From positions 1 through 64,000 of the forward strand of contig NZ_NPKN01000003.1 of the NCBI RefSeq assembly GCF_008329435.1: a stretch of 64,000 bases of DNA. The letters run 5' to 3'. Position 1 is the stretch's first letter; each line of letters opens with the position of its first letter. Positions 25,869-34,453 of the stretch are shown here, piece after piece. Origin of the DNA: Rhodanobacter sp. T12-5 (GTDB taxonomy: Bacteria > Pseudomonadota > Gammaproteobacteria > Xanthomonadales > Rhodanobacteraceae). The notes under the pieces were generated by a model. That model made no database searches. It saw nothing but the letters and a program-made list of their open reading frames with translations, and had not been told where the DNA came from. The position numbers and the translations under genes are program-made.

Positions 25869-27095
25869 GTAGCGCTCCGGCCCCTTCGGCGCTGGCGCTG
25901 CTTCCGCCGACTTGGTGCGGCCGCGGAACGGAAACAATTGCTGCTTCACGAAACCGTCGGGCATGTAGTCGCCGACCACGCCGTAGAGCTCCGGAAACTT
26001 CTTCGTCGACTTCACCGCGGTGCCGAACAGGTAGTCGAGGAACGCATAGTGCGCGGCGTAGTTTTTGTCGATCGCCTCGTCGTCGGAGGCGTGGTGCCAG
26101 TGGTGGAAGTCCGGCGTCACCAGCACGTATTTCAACGGTCCCCACGGCAGGTGCACGTTGGCGTGGTTGAACACCGCCTGGAAACCCACGATCAGGATGT
26201 AACCGTTCATCGCTGCCTCGGAAAAGCCGAGGATGTACAGCGGCGCCAGCACGCACACGCGGGTGGCGATCAGCTCCAGCATGTGCTGGCGCGAGCCGGC
26301 CAGCCAGTCCATCGTCTTCACGCTGTGGTGCACCGCGTGGAAGCGCCACAGGAAGGGCACCTCGTGATACGCACGGTGCGTCCAGTATTGCGCCAGGTCG
26401 GCCACCAGCACGCACAGCAGCAGCTGCGGCAGGAACGGGATGTCGCGTACGGCCTGCTGGAAGTTGCTGCTGACCAGCCAGCCGAACAGATGGTGCAGCA
26501 GGAAGTTCACCGTGAGCAGCGCCAGCCCCACGATGAAATGGTTCACCGCAAAATGCTTCAGGTCGGTCTGCCATTCCTTGCGGAAGATCGCCTGGCCCCG
26601 GTACAGCGGAAACAGCTTCTCGATCACCACGAAGATCAGCGTCGAGCCGAGCAGGTCGAGGATGAACCAGTCCAGCCCGAGGTATGGCGTGTGGTCGGGA
26701 AACTCGCCCACCGGCACGCGCGAGCCGCCCAGCGCCACCGCGGCGATCACCAGCGCGAACGCCACGATGTTGAGGTTGCGCTGGCGGCCAAGGATCACGT
26801 TGCCCAGCGAGATGCCGCCGGCCACCAGCAGTCCGATCAGCAGCACCTGGCGCAGCACGTCCACCGAATATTTGTGGCGAAGATCCGGCGTGGTCAGGTA
26901 TTGCGGAAAGTGGAAGGCGAGCACCGCCAGCAGGCAGAGAAAGCCCAGCGACAGGGCGATCACGCCACTGAGCTTGCCCAGCCCCGGCTTCAACTCGCCG
27001 TCGCGATGCAGGAGCTCGCGGGTTTCCGCCACCGGCGCCTTCACGGCACGTTCGATGGCTTCGCGGGCAGCTCCGCGTTTCGACTGTTCGCTCAT
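25866..27095 (-). CDS. Sterol desaturase/fatty acid hydroxylase family membrane protein
   Basis: A 409-residue integral membrane protein with six or more hydrophobic helices (about 44-63, 82-98, 108-122, 141-160, 183-205, 222-236). It carries the diiron histidine boxes HRAYH (240-244), HAVHH (253-257) and HHWHH (331-335), plus HANVH (311-315). This set defines the superfamily that hydroxylates or desaturates lipids with O2. The substrate cannot be named; bacterial members act on fatty acids, hopanoid-like or ornithine lipids. It is encoded divergently from tldD and ends in the shared palindrome with yhdP. Confidence 0.88.
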   Translation of the reverse strand: MSEQSKRGAAREAIERAVKAPVAETRELLHRDGELKPGLGKLSGVIALSLGFLCLLAVLAFHFPQYLTTPDLRHKYSVDVLRQVLLIGLLVAGGISLGNVILGRQRNLNIVAFALVIAAVALGGSRVPVGEFPDHTPYLGLDWFILDLLGSTLIFVVIEKLFPLYRGQAIFRKEWQTDLKHFAVNHFIVGLALLTVNFLLHHLFGWLVSSNFQQAVRDIPFLPQLLLCVLVADLAQYWTHRAYHEVPFLWRFHAVHHSVKTMDWLAGSRQHMLELIATRVCVLAPLYILGFSEAAMNGYILIVGFQAVFNHANVHLPWGPLKYVLVTPDFHHWHHASDDEAIDKNYAAHYAFLDYLFGTAVKSTKKFPELYGVVGDYMPDGFVKQQLFPFRGRTKSAEAAPAPKGPERY

Positions 27096-27220
27096 GGGTG
27101 ATCCTTCACGTCAGGCGCCGGCTGGCACTGCCCGCATGGTACCGCGCCCGGACTTTAAAGCTGTCGGCGCCAGCCCCATGTGGGATAGTTCCGGATCGAC
27201 CGCAGACAAGCTGATACCCC

Positions 27221-28660
27221 ATGGATTCATTGATCGCCCTCGCCGAAAGCAAGCTGTTGTCCCCCGGCGGCATCGCCACCGGCGACCTCGACCGTGTGTT
27301 CACCCAGCTGATGGGCCCGTCGATCGACGCCGCCGACCTGTACTTCCAGCATTCGCGCAGCGAGTCGTGGACGCTGGAGGAAGGCATCGTCAAGGACGGC
27401 AGCCACTCGATCGAGCAGGGCGTTGGCGTGCGCGCCATGTCCGGCGAAAAGACTGGCTTTGCCTATTCCGACGAGATCGTGCTGCCGCAATTGCTGGAGG
27501 CATCGAAAGCCGCGCGCGCCATCGCCCACGACGGCAATGGCGCCGGTCGGCCGCTGGCGCTGCACAACGCCCGCGCGCTGTATCCGGCGATCGATCCGGT
27601 CGAAAGCCTGCCCAACCCCGACAAGATCGCCCTGCTGCGCGAGGTCGACGCGTACGCGCGCTCACGCGACCCGCGCATCAAGCAGGTCATCGTCAGCCTC
27701 GCCGCGACCATGGACACCATCCTGATCGCCGCCTCCGACGGCACCCTGGCCGCCGACGTGCGCCCGCTGGTGCGCATCAACATCCAGGTGATCGCCGAGC
27801 AGAACGGCCGGCGCGAGCAGGGTTACTCCGGCGGCGGCGGCCGCTACGGCTATCGCGAGCTGATCGAGAACGGCCGCGCGCTGGCGTTCGCCGACGAAGC
27901 GGTACGCCAGGCGCTGGTCAACCTGGATTCGGTCGACGCGCCGGCCGGCCAGATGACCGTGGTGCTCGGCCCCGGCTGGCCAGGCGTGCTGCTGCACGAG
28001 GCGATCGGCCACGGCCTGGAAGGCGACTTCAACCGCAAGGGCAGCTCCGCGTTCTCCGGCCGCATCGGCCAGCGCGTGGCGGCGAAGGGCGTCACCATCG
28101 TCGACGACGGCACCCTGGTTGGCCGCCGCGGTTCGCTCAGCATCGACGACGAAGGCACGCCGACCGAATGCACCACCCTGATCGAGGATGGCATTCTAAA
28201 AGGCTATATGCAGGACAAGCTCAACGCCCGCCTGATGGGCATGGCGCCGACCGGCAACGGCCGCCGCGAGTCGTTCACTGCGCTGCCGATGCCGCGCATG
28301 ACCAATACCTACATGCGGGCCGGCCAGCACGACCCGGCCGAGATCATCCGCTCGGTGAAGAAGGGCCTGTACGCGCCGAACTTCGGCGGCGGCCAGGTCG
28401 ACATCACCAACGGCAAGTTCACCTTCTCCGCCAGCGAGGCGTACCTGATCGAGGACGGCAAGATCACGCGTCCGGTGAAGGGAGCCACGTTGATTGGCTC
28501 AGGTCCGGATGTGCTCAACCGCGTCTCGATGATCGGCAACGACCTGGCGCTGGACGAAGGCGTGGGCGTGTGCGGCAAGGACGGGCAGAGCGTGCCCGTC
28601 GGCGTGGGCCAGCCGACGCTGAAGATCGACTCGATGACGGTGGGCGGCACCGCGTCGTAG
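27221..28660 (+). CDS. tldD: Metalloprotease TldD
   Basis: TldD is the catalytic zinc subunit of the cytosolic TldD/TldE protease, which degrades unfolded peptides and in E. coli matures microcin B17 and degrades the CcdA antitoxin. The product is 479 residues (E. coli 481). The HExxxH zinc site is HEAIGH (259-264), followed by [16 protein letters not shown]. The partner pmbA/tldE is in the same window about 6 kb downstream rather than adjacent. The start [13 protein letters not shown] is at the first sensible ATG. Confidence 0.97.
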   Translation: MDSLIALAESKLLSPGGIATGDLDRVFTQLMGPSIDAADLYFQHSRSESWTLEEGIVKDGSHSIEQGVGVRAMSGEKTGFAYSDEIVLPQLLEASKAARAIAHDGNGAGRPLALHNARALYPAIDPVESLPNPDKIALLREVDAYARSRDPRIKQVIVSLAATMDTILIAASDGTLAADVRPLVRINIQVIAEQNGRREQGYSGGGGRYGYRELIENGRALAFADEAVRQALVNLDSVDAPAGQMTVVLGPGWPGVLLHEAIGHGLEGDFNRKGSSAFSGRIGQRVAAKGVTIVDDGTLVGRRGSLSIDDEGTPTECTTLIEDGILKGYMQDKLNARLMGMAPTGNGRRESFTALPMPRMTNTYMRAGQHDPAEIIRSVKKGLYAPNFGGGQVDITNGKFTFSASEAYLIEDGKITRPVKGATLIGSGPDVLNRVSMIGNDLALDEGVGVCGKDGQSVPVGVGQPTLKIDSMTVGGTAS

Positions 28661-28907
28661 CCGCGCGGGTCTGTTCGTTCGCCGGCGGCATGATTCCGCG
28701 GGTTCGAAAGTATTTGCGCGTCGGCGCATGGCGACCGTGGTGGCGACCTGCCGCGGCGAAACGGCGCCGCGCCGTTCATCGGATTACTTGATCGAAGTCA
28801 ACACGTCGTGCATCCATCAGCTCAGGCTGGCGACATTCTTCCCGGCGACGGAGTGGATGCGCATGAACGGTCATTGCAAGGGCCACGCTGGTGGCCGGTT
28901 CGTGTCC

Positions 28908-30251
28908 ATGCGCCTGCTGCGGCGCTGGGCGTTGCTGGCGGTGCTGGCGTGGCTGGCGGTCGTGCCCACCCTGGCGCTGGCATTGCCCTCGTACGCACGG
29001 CAAACCCAACTCGCCTGCGTGGCGTGTCACGTCGGTGCCTTCGGGCCGGAGCTCACCGCGTTCGGGCGACAGTTCAAGCTGATGGGCTACACCATGAAGG
29101 TCGGCGACGCGAAGGAGTTGCCGCTGTCGGCGATGCTGGTGGAGTCGTTCACGCATACGCAGAAGGCTCAGACCGATGCTCCCGCCAAGGGCTTCGGCAG
29201 CAACGACAACACCGAGCTGCAGCAGGCCTCGGTGTTCCTCGCCGGGCGGCTGAGCGAGCACATCGGCGTCTTCGCCCAGGCCACCTATTCCGAAAACGGC
29301 CGGCTGCTTGGCTGGGACAACGTGGACCTGCGTTACGCGCGCATGTTCAGCCGCGGCCGCCACACCGGTATCTGGGGTGTCACGATCAACAACAACCCCA
29401 CCGTCAGCGATGTGTTCAACACCGCGCCGGCGTGGATGTACCCATACATGTCGGCGGACCTGGCGCCAGGCGCTCCGGCCCAGCCGATGCTGTTCGGCGG
29501 CTTGGGTGGTCAGGTGATCGGCGCCAGTGCCTACGTGCAACTGGACGGCGCCTGGCACCTGGAGGCCGGCGGCTATCGCTCGCTGTCGCCGGCGTTCCTG
29601 CGCCACGTCAATGCGGACTACGACGGCCGCCTGAGCGGGATCACGCCATACGCGCGGGCGGCCTACACCTGGAGCCTGCCCAAGGGCGACCTCACCGTCG
29701 GTGGCTTCTTGCTGAGCATGCGCCGCGGCCTGGCCGGCACCAACCTCGCCGGCGACGCGGTACCCGTGGCCGGGCCAACGGACCGCTTTCGCGATGTCGG
29801 GCTGGACTCCAGCTACCGATACGTCAATGCCGACCACAGCTTCACCGCGGGCGCACTGTACGTGCACGAGCAGCAACGCCTGGACGCCACCTACGCCGAC
29901 GGCGGCGCCGATCATCTGCACAACAGCCTGCAGGCGTTCAACCTCAAGGTCAGTTACTGGTACCGGCAGACCTATGGTGTGACCCTGGCATCGTTCATCG
30001 ATAACGGCAGCAACGACATCACCCTGTACGGCAACAACGGCTCGCCGGATACCCGCGGTGAATCCATCGAGCTCAACTACGCGCCGTTCGGCCAGCCCAC
30101 TTCGTGGCGACAGCCCTGGGTCAACGTGCGGTTGGGCCTGCAGTACACCTACTTCACGCGCTTCAGCGGACTGGTGCACAACATCGACGGGGCAGGGCGC
30201 AACGCCAGTGCCAACAACACGCTCTACTTTTACGTGTGGCTGGCGATCTGA
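28908..30251 (+). CDS. Cyc2-like fused monoheme cytochrome-porin, outer membrane
   Basis: From ATG 28908 the product is 447 residues. The signal peptide is MRLLRRWALLAVLAW... ending ALA near residue 25. The mature start is LPSYARQTQLACVACHVG with one heme site CVACH (37-41), then ELTAFGRQFKLMGYT. The remaining 380 residues alternate hydrophobic and aromatic strands with Gly and Asn turns, as in a beta-barrel, ending LYFYVWLAI. This layout (PS-ARQT, CxxCH, LT-FGR-FKL-GY, barrel) is that of Cyc2, the outer-membrane iron oxidase of Fe(II) oxidisers. Many relatives have unproven roles. ATG 28863, with GGAG 9 bases upstream, is an alternative start. The 28661-28907 gap has no other gene. Confidence 0.78.
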   Translation: MRLLRRWALLAVLAWLAVVPTLALALPSYARQTQLACVACHVGAFGPELTAFGRQFKLMGYTMKVGDAKELPLSAMLVESFTHTQKAQTDAPAKGFGSNDNTELQQASVFLAGRLSEHIGVFAQATYSENGRLLGWDNVDLRYARMFSRGRHTGIWGVTINNNPTVSDVFNTAPAWMYPYMSADLAPGAPAQPMLFGGLGGQVIGASAYVQLDGAWHLEAGGYRSLSPAFLRHVNADYDGRLSGITPYARAAYTWSLPKGDLTVGGFLLSMRRGLAGTNLAGDAVPVAGPTDRFRDVGLDSSYRYVNADHSFTAGALYVHEQQRLDATYADGGADHLHNSLQAFNLKVSYWYRQTYGVTLASFIDNGSNDITLYGNNGSPDTRGESIELNYAPFGQPTSWRQPWVNVRLGLQYTYFTRFSGLVHNIDGAGRNASANNTLYFYVWLAI

Positions 30252-30506
30252 ACCGCGGCGTCGCGCCCGTGCACCGAAGCGCAGCAAACTCGCCGCCGGC
30301 AGGAAGATCCATTCGCCCCGGGTGAAGTCGCAGGCGTTTGCTGCGACACGACCTTGTGCGCGGCAGCCTCGGCTGCATCCGGAGCGAAGGGTTGGAGACA
30401 GGCCAGGGGGCGCCGCCCGTGGACAGGTCTGGCGTACGCGCAGCAAGTCGGGTTCGGATGTGGCGGCGGATTAGTCGCCAGTTCCTGCGATTACGTAATG
30501 TATTGC

Positions 30507-30533
30507 GAATCAATTATTTGATTCCATTTTTTT
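30507..30533 (+). terminator. AT-rich intrinsic terminator
   Basis: GAATCAA (30507-30513) pairs with TTGATTC (30518-30524) around TTAT, then CA and seven T. It lies 256 bases after the Cyc2-like gene in a 437-base gap (30252-30688) with no recognisable protein. It may end a long 3' UTR or a small RNA. It is strikingly AT-rich for this genome. Confidence 0.65.
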
Positions 30534-30688
30534 GACGGGCGCACGGATCATTGGAAGCCGCGGCGTGTTAGCGTCGAACGCTGGCGCGGTCGGGAATTTG
30601 TCCGGGGGGACCCACGGCCGCGTCATGGGATTCCGGCCCGTTGGCGACCGGGATTTTTCTGTTCGCACCATCAATTCGGGGATGAACC

Positions 30689-32320
30689 ATGCAGATGAAG
30701 AAGACTTCGCTGTGCTTGGCGATGGGGGCAATCTGGGCGCTGGCGTCCACGGTCGCAACGGCGGCCGGCGTCGATGCAACCTGGAGAACGACGTCCACAC
30801 ACGCCCACGTGCCGGCCGCGTCGGTGAACATGGGTGACCTGGTGGCATTCGACATGCCGCTGCACGTGCAGGTGGCGTTGAAGATCCAGAACAAGGGCGC
30901 GCTCGACGATTTCATCGCCGCTGCGCACAACCCGGCCAGCCCGCTGTTCCGCGCCAAGCTGCAGGCGGGCGATGTGGCCGCGAATTTCCTGCCGAGCCAG
31001 GCGCAGGCGCAGGCCGTGGCCGATTACCTGAGTCGGTCCGGCTTCACCAACGTCAGCGTCTCCGCCAACCGCCTGCTGGTTTCGGCGGACGGTACCGCCA
31101 CCAACGCGAAGGCGGCGTTCGGTACGCGTTTCGTCAAGACTACCGATGAACACGGTCGCGCCGCGTACGCCAACATCGACGATGCCAAGGTGCCGGCCGC
31201 GCTGGCGGATGTCGTGCTGTCGGTGAGTGGTCTGCAAACCGTATCGCATCCGCACACCATGATCGTTGCGGCCTCCTCCCAGGGGCGCGTGGAGAAGGGC
31301 AAGCCGGGCGGTGGCGGCGGTGCTACCTTGGTGGGTCACAACCCGACCACCTTCGCGAGCATCTACGGCGCTGGTGGCACACCCACGGCTTCCACCATCA
31401 CCGTGGGCATCATCAGCGACGGCGACATGACGCAGCCGCTGAAGGATCTCAACCAGTTCACCACCACCAACGGCCTGCCTGCGGTGAACACCCAGGTGGT
31501 GACCGTGGGTACGCCGGGTACGGATACCAGCGGTACGCCCGAATGGGATCTGGACAGCCAGGATATCGTCGGTATGTCCGGCGGCGTCGGCAAGCTGATC
31601 TTCTACGCCGCCAATTCGCTGACCAACAGCGCGCTCACCGCAGCGTTCAACAAGGTGGTCAGCGACAACCAGGCTCAGGTCATCAACGTGTCGCTCGGCG
31701 AGTGCGAGACCAGCGCCTATCAGGACGGCTCGATGGCGGCGGACGACCAGATCTTCGCTCTGGGTGTGGCGCAGGGGCAGACGTTCTCCATCTCCACCGG
31801 CGACTCCGGCTCGAACGAGTGCACCAAGAAGCCGACCGGCACCACGCCGAGCTATCCGGCCAGTTCGCCGTATGTGGTGGCGGTGAGCGGCACCTCCCTG
31901 AGCACCGGCACGTCGAACAGCTGGGTGAGCGAGACGCTGTGGAGCGGTGCAGGCGGCAGTCCCAGCACGGTGGAGGCGAAACCGAGCTGGCAGACACAGG
32001 GCGGCGGCACTACCCGCGACGTGGCCGACGTGGCTTTCGATGCCGACCCGAATTCGGGCGCCATCATCATCGTCAACGGCAGCAACGCACAGTACGGCGG
32101 CACTAGCCTGGCGGCGCCGCTGTTCGCCGCCACCTGGGCCCGCATGCTGGCGGCCCATCCGGGTCTGGGCTTCGCGGCACCGCACCTGTACACCGTGTCC
32201 ACCGCCAGCTATCACGACATCACCTCCGGCAGCAATGGCGGCGAGACCGCGACGGTCGGCTGGGACTACGCCAGCGGATTCGGCAGCAGCATCGTTAGTG
32301 CGTTGAACGCGGGGCTGTAG
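30689..32320 (+). CDS. Secreted S53 family serine-carboxyl peptidase (sedolisin/pseudomonalisin type)
   Basis: A secreted protease active at acidic pH in characterised relatives. The 543-residue precursor has a signal peptide ending ATAA near residue 26 and a pro-domain (about 35-190; pro-kumamolisin activation type with the YLSRSGF and LLVSADGT region). The catalytic domain carries E285 and D289 (PEWDLDSQD), the oxyanion aspartate D372 (TGDSGSNE) and nucleophile S473 (GGTSLAAP). The calcium site is at D510 and D526 (GWDYASGFG). ATG 30689 has GGGGA 8 bases upstream. It stands alone, followed by a hairpin at 32337-32368. Confidence 0.93.
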   Translation: MQMKKTSLCLAMGAIWALASTVATAAGVDATWRTTSTHAHVPAASVNMGDLVAFDMPLHVQVALKIQNKGALDDFIAAAHNPASPLFRAKLQAGDVAANFLPSQAQAQAVADYLSRSGFTNVSVSANRLLVSADGTATNAKAAFGTRFVKTTDEHGRAAYANIDDAKVPAALADVVLSVSGLQTVSHPHTMIVAASSQGRVEKGKPGGGGGATLVGHNPTTFASIYGAGGTPTASTITVGIISDGDMTQPLKDLNQFTTTNGLPAVNTQVVTVGTPGTDTSGTPEWDLDSQDIVGMSGGVGKLIFYAANSLTNSALTAAFNKVVSDNQAQVINVSLGECETSAYQDGSMAADDQIFALGVAQGQTFSISTGDSGSNECTKKPTGTTPSYPASSPYVVAVSGTSLSTGTSNSWVSETLWSGAGGSPSTVEAKPSWQTQGGGTTRDVADVAFDADPNSGAIIIVNGSNAQYGGTSLAAPLFAATWARMLAAHPGLGFAAPHLYTVSTASYHDITSGSNGGETATVGWDYASGFGSSIVSALNAGL

Positions 32321-32336
32321 CTCCCGCGATGCGTCG

Positions 32337-32368
32337 CGCGGGCGTCCGCCGAGAGGAGGGCGCCCGCG
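32337..32368 (+). terminator. Hairpin after the S53 protease gene
   Basis: CGCGGGCG (32337-32344) pairs with CGCCCGCG (32361-32368) around a 16-base loop, followed by TTGTATTT. Probable terminator 16 bases after the stop. A further GCGGGCC/GGCCCGC hairpin is at 32447-32465. The rest of 32369-32644 shows nothing recognisable. Confidence 0.6.
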
Positions 32369-32644
32369 TTGTATTTGGCCCATGTGCAATTGCTGTGCGG
32401 CCGGTCGACCCCGCCTCACCGCAGCACAGCGGCCCTGGCTGGAGCAGCGGGCCATCCCGGCCCGCACCCGGTACTCAACCGCTGCGCGGTTGCGAGAGCT
32501 GGAGGGCTCTTGGCGTTGGATGGAAAATCCGCCTAGGGGTGAGTGCCTGCTTTCGGTCAGACATTGCCGCGATGACTCACGAAGCCGTAAAGATGTTTGT
32601 GGAGAAAGGAGCCCAAAGCATTTTTGATGCGGGCGCCCAAGCCA

Positions 32645-33016
32645 TCATTGGGCCAGGTAGAAATCCATGGGGATAAGCTCGATGGCCCATCCGCATTCTT
32701 CGCCCAGCGTGGCGGCCGGGTGCATGGATGCGATGCGCAGCGCCTCGTCGCGGCTGTCCGCCTCGATGATGAACAGTCCGCCCACCACTTCCTTCGACTC
32801 GGCGTAAGGCCCATCGGTGACCTGCGTCTTGCCGTTGCGCGGGCGAAGCGTCCTCCAGCTGTCCAGGTCGCCAAGCGACGCGGAAACCAGAACCTTGCCG
32901 GTAGCGCGCATCTTCTCGTCCAATGCCGGGCATTGGCTCACCAAATCCTTGACATCGCCTGGCTCCATCGCGGCGAATTTTTCGGGGGTGAAGTAGGCCA
33001 GGCCGAGGTATTTCAT
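32645..33016 (-). CDS. YciI-like (DGPF domain) protein
   Basis: A 123-residue cytosolic protein of the YciI/YCII-related superfamily. It starts MKYLGLAYFTPEKFAAM, contains TDGPYAESKEVVGGLFIIEA (the DGPF-type motif) and a late IELIPMDFYLA. Family members are ferredoxin-like dimers; many are encoded next to ECF sigma factors, but none is here. The function is unknown. AGGAT lies about 6 bases upstream of the ATG. Confidence 0.8.
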   Translation of the reverse strand: MKYLGLAYFTPEKFAAMEPGDVKDLVSQCPALDEKMRATGKVLVSASLGDLDSWRTLRPRNGKTQVTDGPYAESKEVVGGLFIIEADSRDEALRIASMHPAATLGEECGWAIELIPMDFYLAQ

Positions 33017-33394
33017 GGGAGATCCTTTGGGTGGGAATGCACTGACGACGAAGCTGATGATCGGAAATCGACAATACTCCGGGAGAGTTTGCAGCGGGTC
33101 TCGGCCATTCTGTCCGTTTGGGGTCGATAGCCGTCAGCATCCGCAGGCGCTGCACCAAGACCATGGGGCATCGCGGAAGTAGTGGTTCCGGACAACTGGC
33201 TGATGGGTGAAAAACGAACTGGCACGAAGAGGTGTTTGCGCCGCTCGTCACGACGACAACAGCCCTGCGGAGTCGACCGAAATGTCTCCCCGGACTTGGT
33301 GGGCATGGCGAGGGCATGGCTGCCCGGGTTGAGACAACGCAGGAGCGGTTGCCCGATGCCCGGCAAGCGCCAGGCGGGGTGTCGTTTTCTCTTG

Positions 33395-33430
33395 GGTACT
33401 TCTCTGTTGGAAAAGCCAAAGAGAAGTGCC
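33395..33430. repeat. Imperfect inverted repeat, possible repeated intergenic element
   Basis: GGTACTTCTCT (33395-33405) is nearly complementary to AGAGAAGTGCC (33420-33430), with TTGG/CCAA nested inside. It lies in the gene-free stretch 33017-33523. Open frames across it have no recognisable protein. From memory, similar TACTTCTCT...AGAGAAGT elements recur in xanthomonad intergenic DNA; a genome search would be needed. Confidence 0.5.
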
Positions 33431-33479
33431 TCGGCTGCCGAAGGCAGACCAAAGCTCTTGCTTTCAACCTCACAACTCC

Positions 33480-33503
33480 CAGGAGCCCGCGAGCGGGCTC
33501 CTG
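33480..33503. repeat. REP-like palindrome
   Basis: CAGGAGCCCGC and its exact complement separated by GA, 20 bases before the end of darP. It shares the GGAGC-palindrome core with the elements at 36875 and 58740. Confidence 0.7.
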
Positions 33504-33523
33504 CGGATATCGGGTTGCGGGCG

Positions 33524-34078
33524 TCAGCCCTCGGCCGAATCGTCCGACTGCGCCAGATCCTTCAACAACTGGAAAATTTCCCGATAGGCCTTTGGCGGCT
33601 TGTTCGGCGTGTCCTTCTCCACGCGCGCCTGCCGTACCAGCGACCGCAAATGCTGGCGATCGACCTGCGGATGCTCGGCGATCAGTTCGGACAATGCCGC
33701 TTCATCCTCGGCAATCAACCGGTCACGCATTGCTTCGAGGCGATGCATCGCGGCGGTTTCCTGGCGCTGCTTGTCGCGGTTCTCGCCGAGTTCGGCGCGC
33801 ACCGCGGCGAAGTCCTCGTCGCCGTAGCGGCGCATGACCTTGGCGAGGAAGGCCAGCTGGCGCTTCTTCGCGCCGTGGGAAGGGGTGCGGCGGGTGACGT
33901 CGATCTCGTGGCGCACGTCGTCCGGAAGCGCCAGCTTGGCCAGCCGGCTCGGTTGCAGGTCGACCAGTTGTTGCGCCAGTGTCAGGACGGCCAGGGCTTC
34001 GCGGCGCTTCTGGGTGCGGCTGGGGCCGTAGTCTTCTTCGTCGAGTTCGGTCTGGTTGCGGCTGCGGCTCGGGCTCAC
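33524..34078 (-). CDS. darP: Ribosome-associated protein DarP (YjgA, DUF615)
   Basis: DarP assists late 50S subunit assembly. From GTG 34078 the product is 184 residues (E. coli 183), starting MSPSRSRNQTELDEEDYGPS. The family block GPSRTQKRREALAVLTLAQQ and the two helical repeats (QRQETAAMHRLEAMRDRLI) are clear. The frame is open far upstream, but that part overlaps the DUF1653 gene and is not conserved. It lies 29 bases downstream of the DUF1653 gene, and the pair is divergent from pmbA, the same yjgA/pmbA arrangement as in E. coli. Confidence 0.93.
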   Translation of the reverse strand: MSPSRSRNQTELDEEDYGPSRTQKRREALAVLTLAQQLVDLQPSRLAKLALPDDVRHEIDVTRRTPSHGAKKRQLAFLAKVMRRYGDEDFAAVRAELGENRDKQRQETAAMHRLEAMRDRLIAEDEAALSELIAEHPQVDRQHLRSLVRQARVEKDTPNKPPKAYREIFQLLKDLAQSDDSAEG

Positions 34079-34107
34079 GGTATTCAATTCCAGGAATGGG
34101 GCGGTGA

Positions 34108-34347
34108 TCAGCTGTGTCGATCGTCGTTGGCGGGATCGGCCTGCTCCAGTGCGAAGCGGGCGATCGGTTCGCCGTCCAGTTCGATGGTCTCGCTGAACAT
34201 CGCGGCGGGGCGTACCCACAGGCCGTGATCGCCGTAGAGCGCCTGGTAGACCACCAGCGGTTCCATCGTTTCGCTGTGGTGTGCAGTGCCCAGCACGCGG
34301 TAGCGCTGACCCTTGTAGTGGCGATAGATGCCGGCGGTGGGTTGCAT
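34108..34347 (-). CDS. DUF1653 domain protein
   Basis: A 79-residue protein made almost entirely of a DUF1653 domain: GIYRHYKGQRYRVLGTAHHS, then ETMEPLVVYQALYGDHGLWV and RPAAMFSE. It is a small beta-rich fold of unknown function. ATG 34347 is chosen because GGAG lies 8 bases upstream; an in-frame ATG at 34371 would add eight residues. It is probably cotranscribed with darP. Confidence 0.85.
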   Translation of the reverse strand: MQPTAGIYRHYKGQRYRVLGTAHHSETMEPLVVYQALYGDHGLWVRPAAMFSETIELDGEPIARFALEQADPANDDRHS

Positions 34348-34453
34348 GGCGTTCTCCGCAGCTCTTTTCATTTCGCCGCCGCGCCCCCACGTTTTGGGGT
34401 CGGCGGTCGCGAACCGCTTATTCTACCCGTCTATTTCCCAGGAAACCCCAACC

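Noticed and set aside
28695-28712. tRNA-like GGTTCGAAA near 28699
   Set aside because: No acceptor stem, anticodon arm or D arm can be drawn around it.
26440-28791. 783-codon + strand frame across the sterol desaturase gene and tldD
   Set aside because: It is antisense to one gene and out of frame with the other, with no protein family likeness.
32329-32676. 115-codon + strand frame after the S53 protease gene
   Set aside because: It begins inside the terminator hairpin region and overlaps the end of the YciI-like gene; no domain and no ribosome site.
33182-34228. 348-codon + strand frame across the region downstream of darP
   Set aside because: It runs antisense to darP and DUF1653 and through two inverted repeats; no family likeness.
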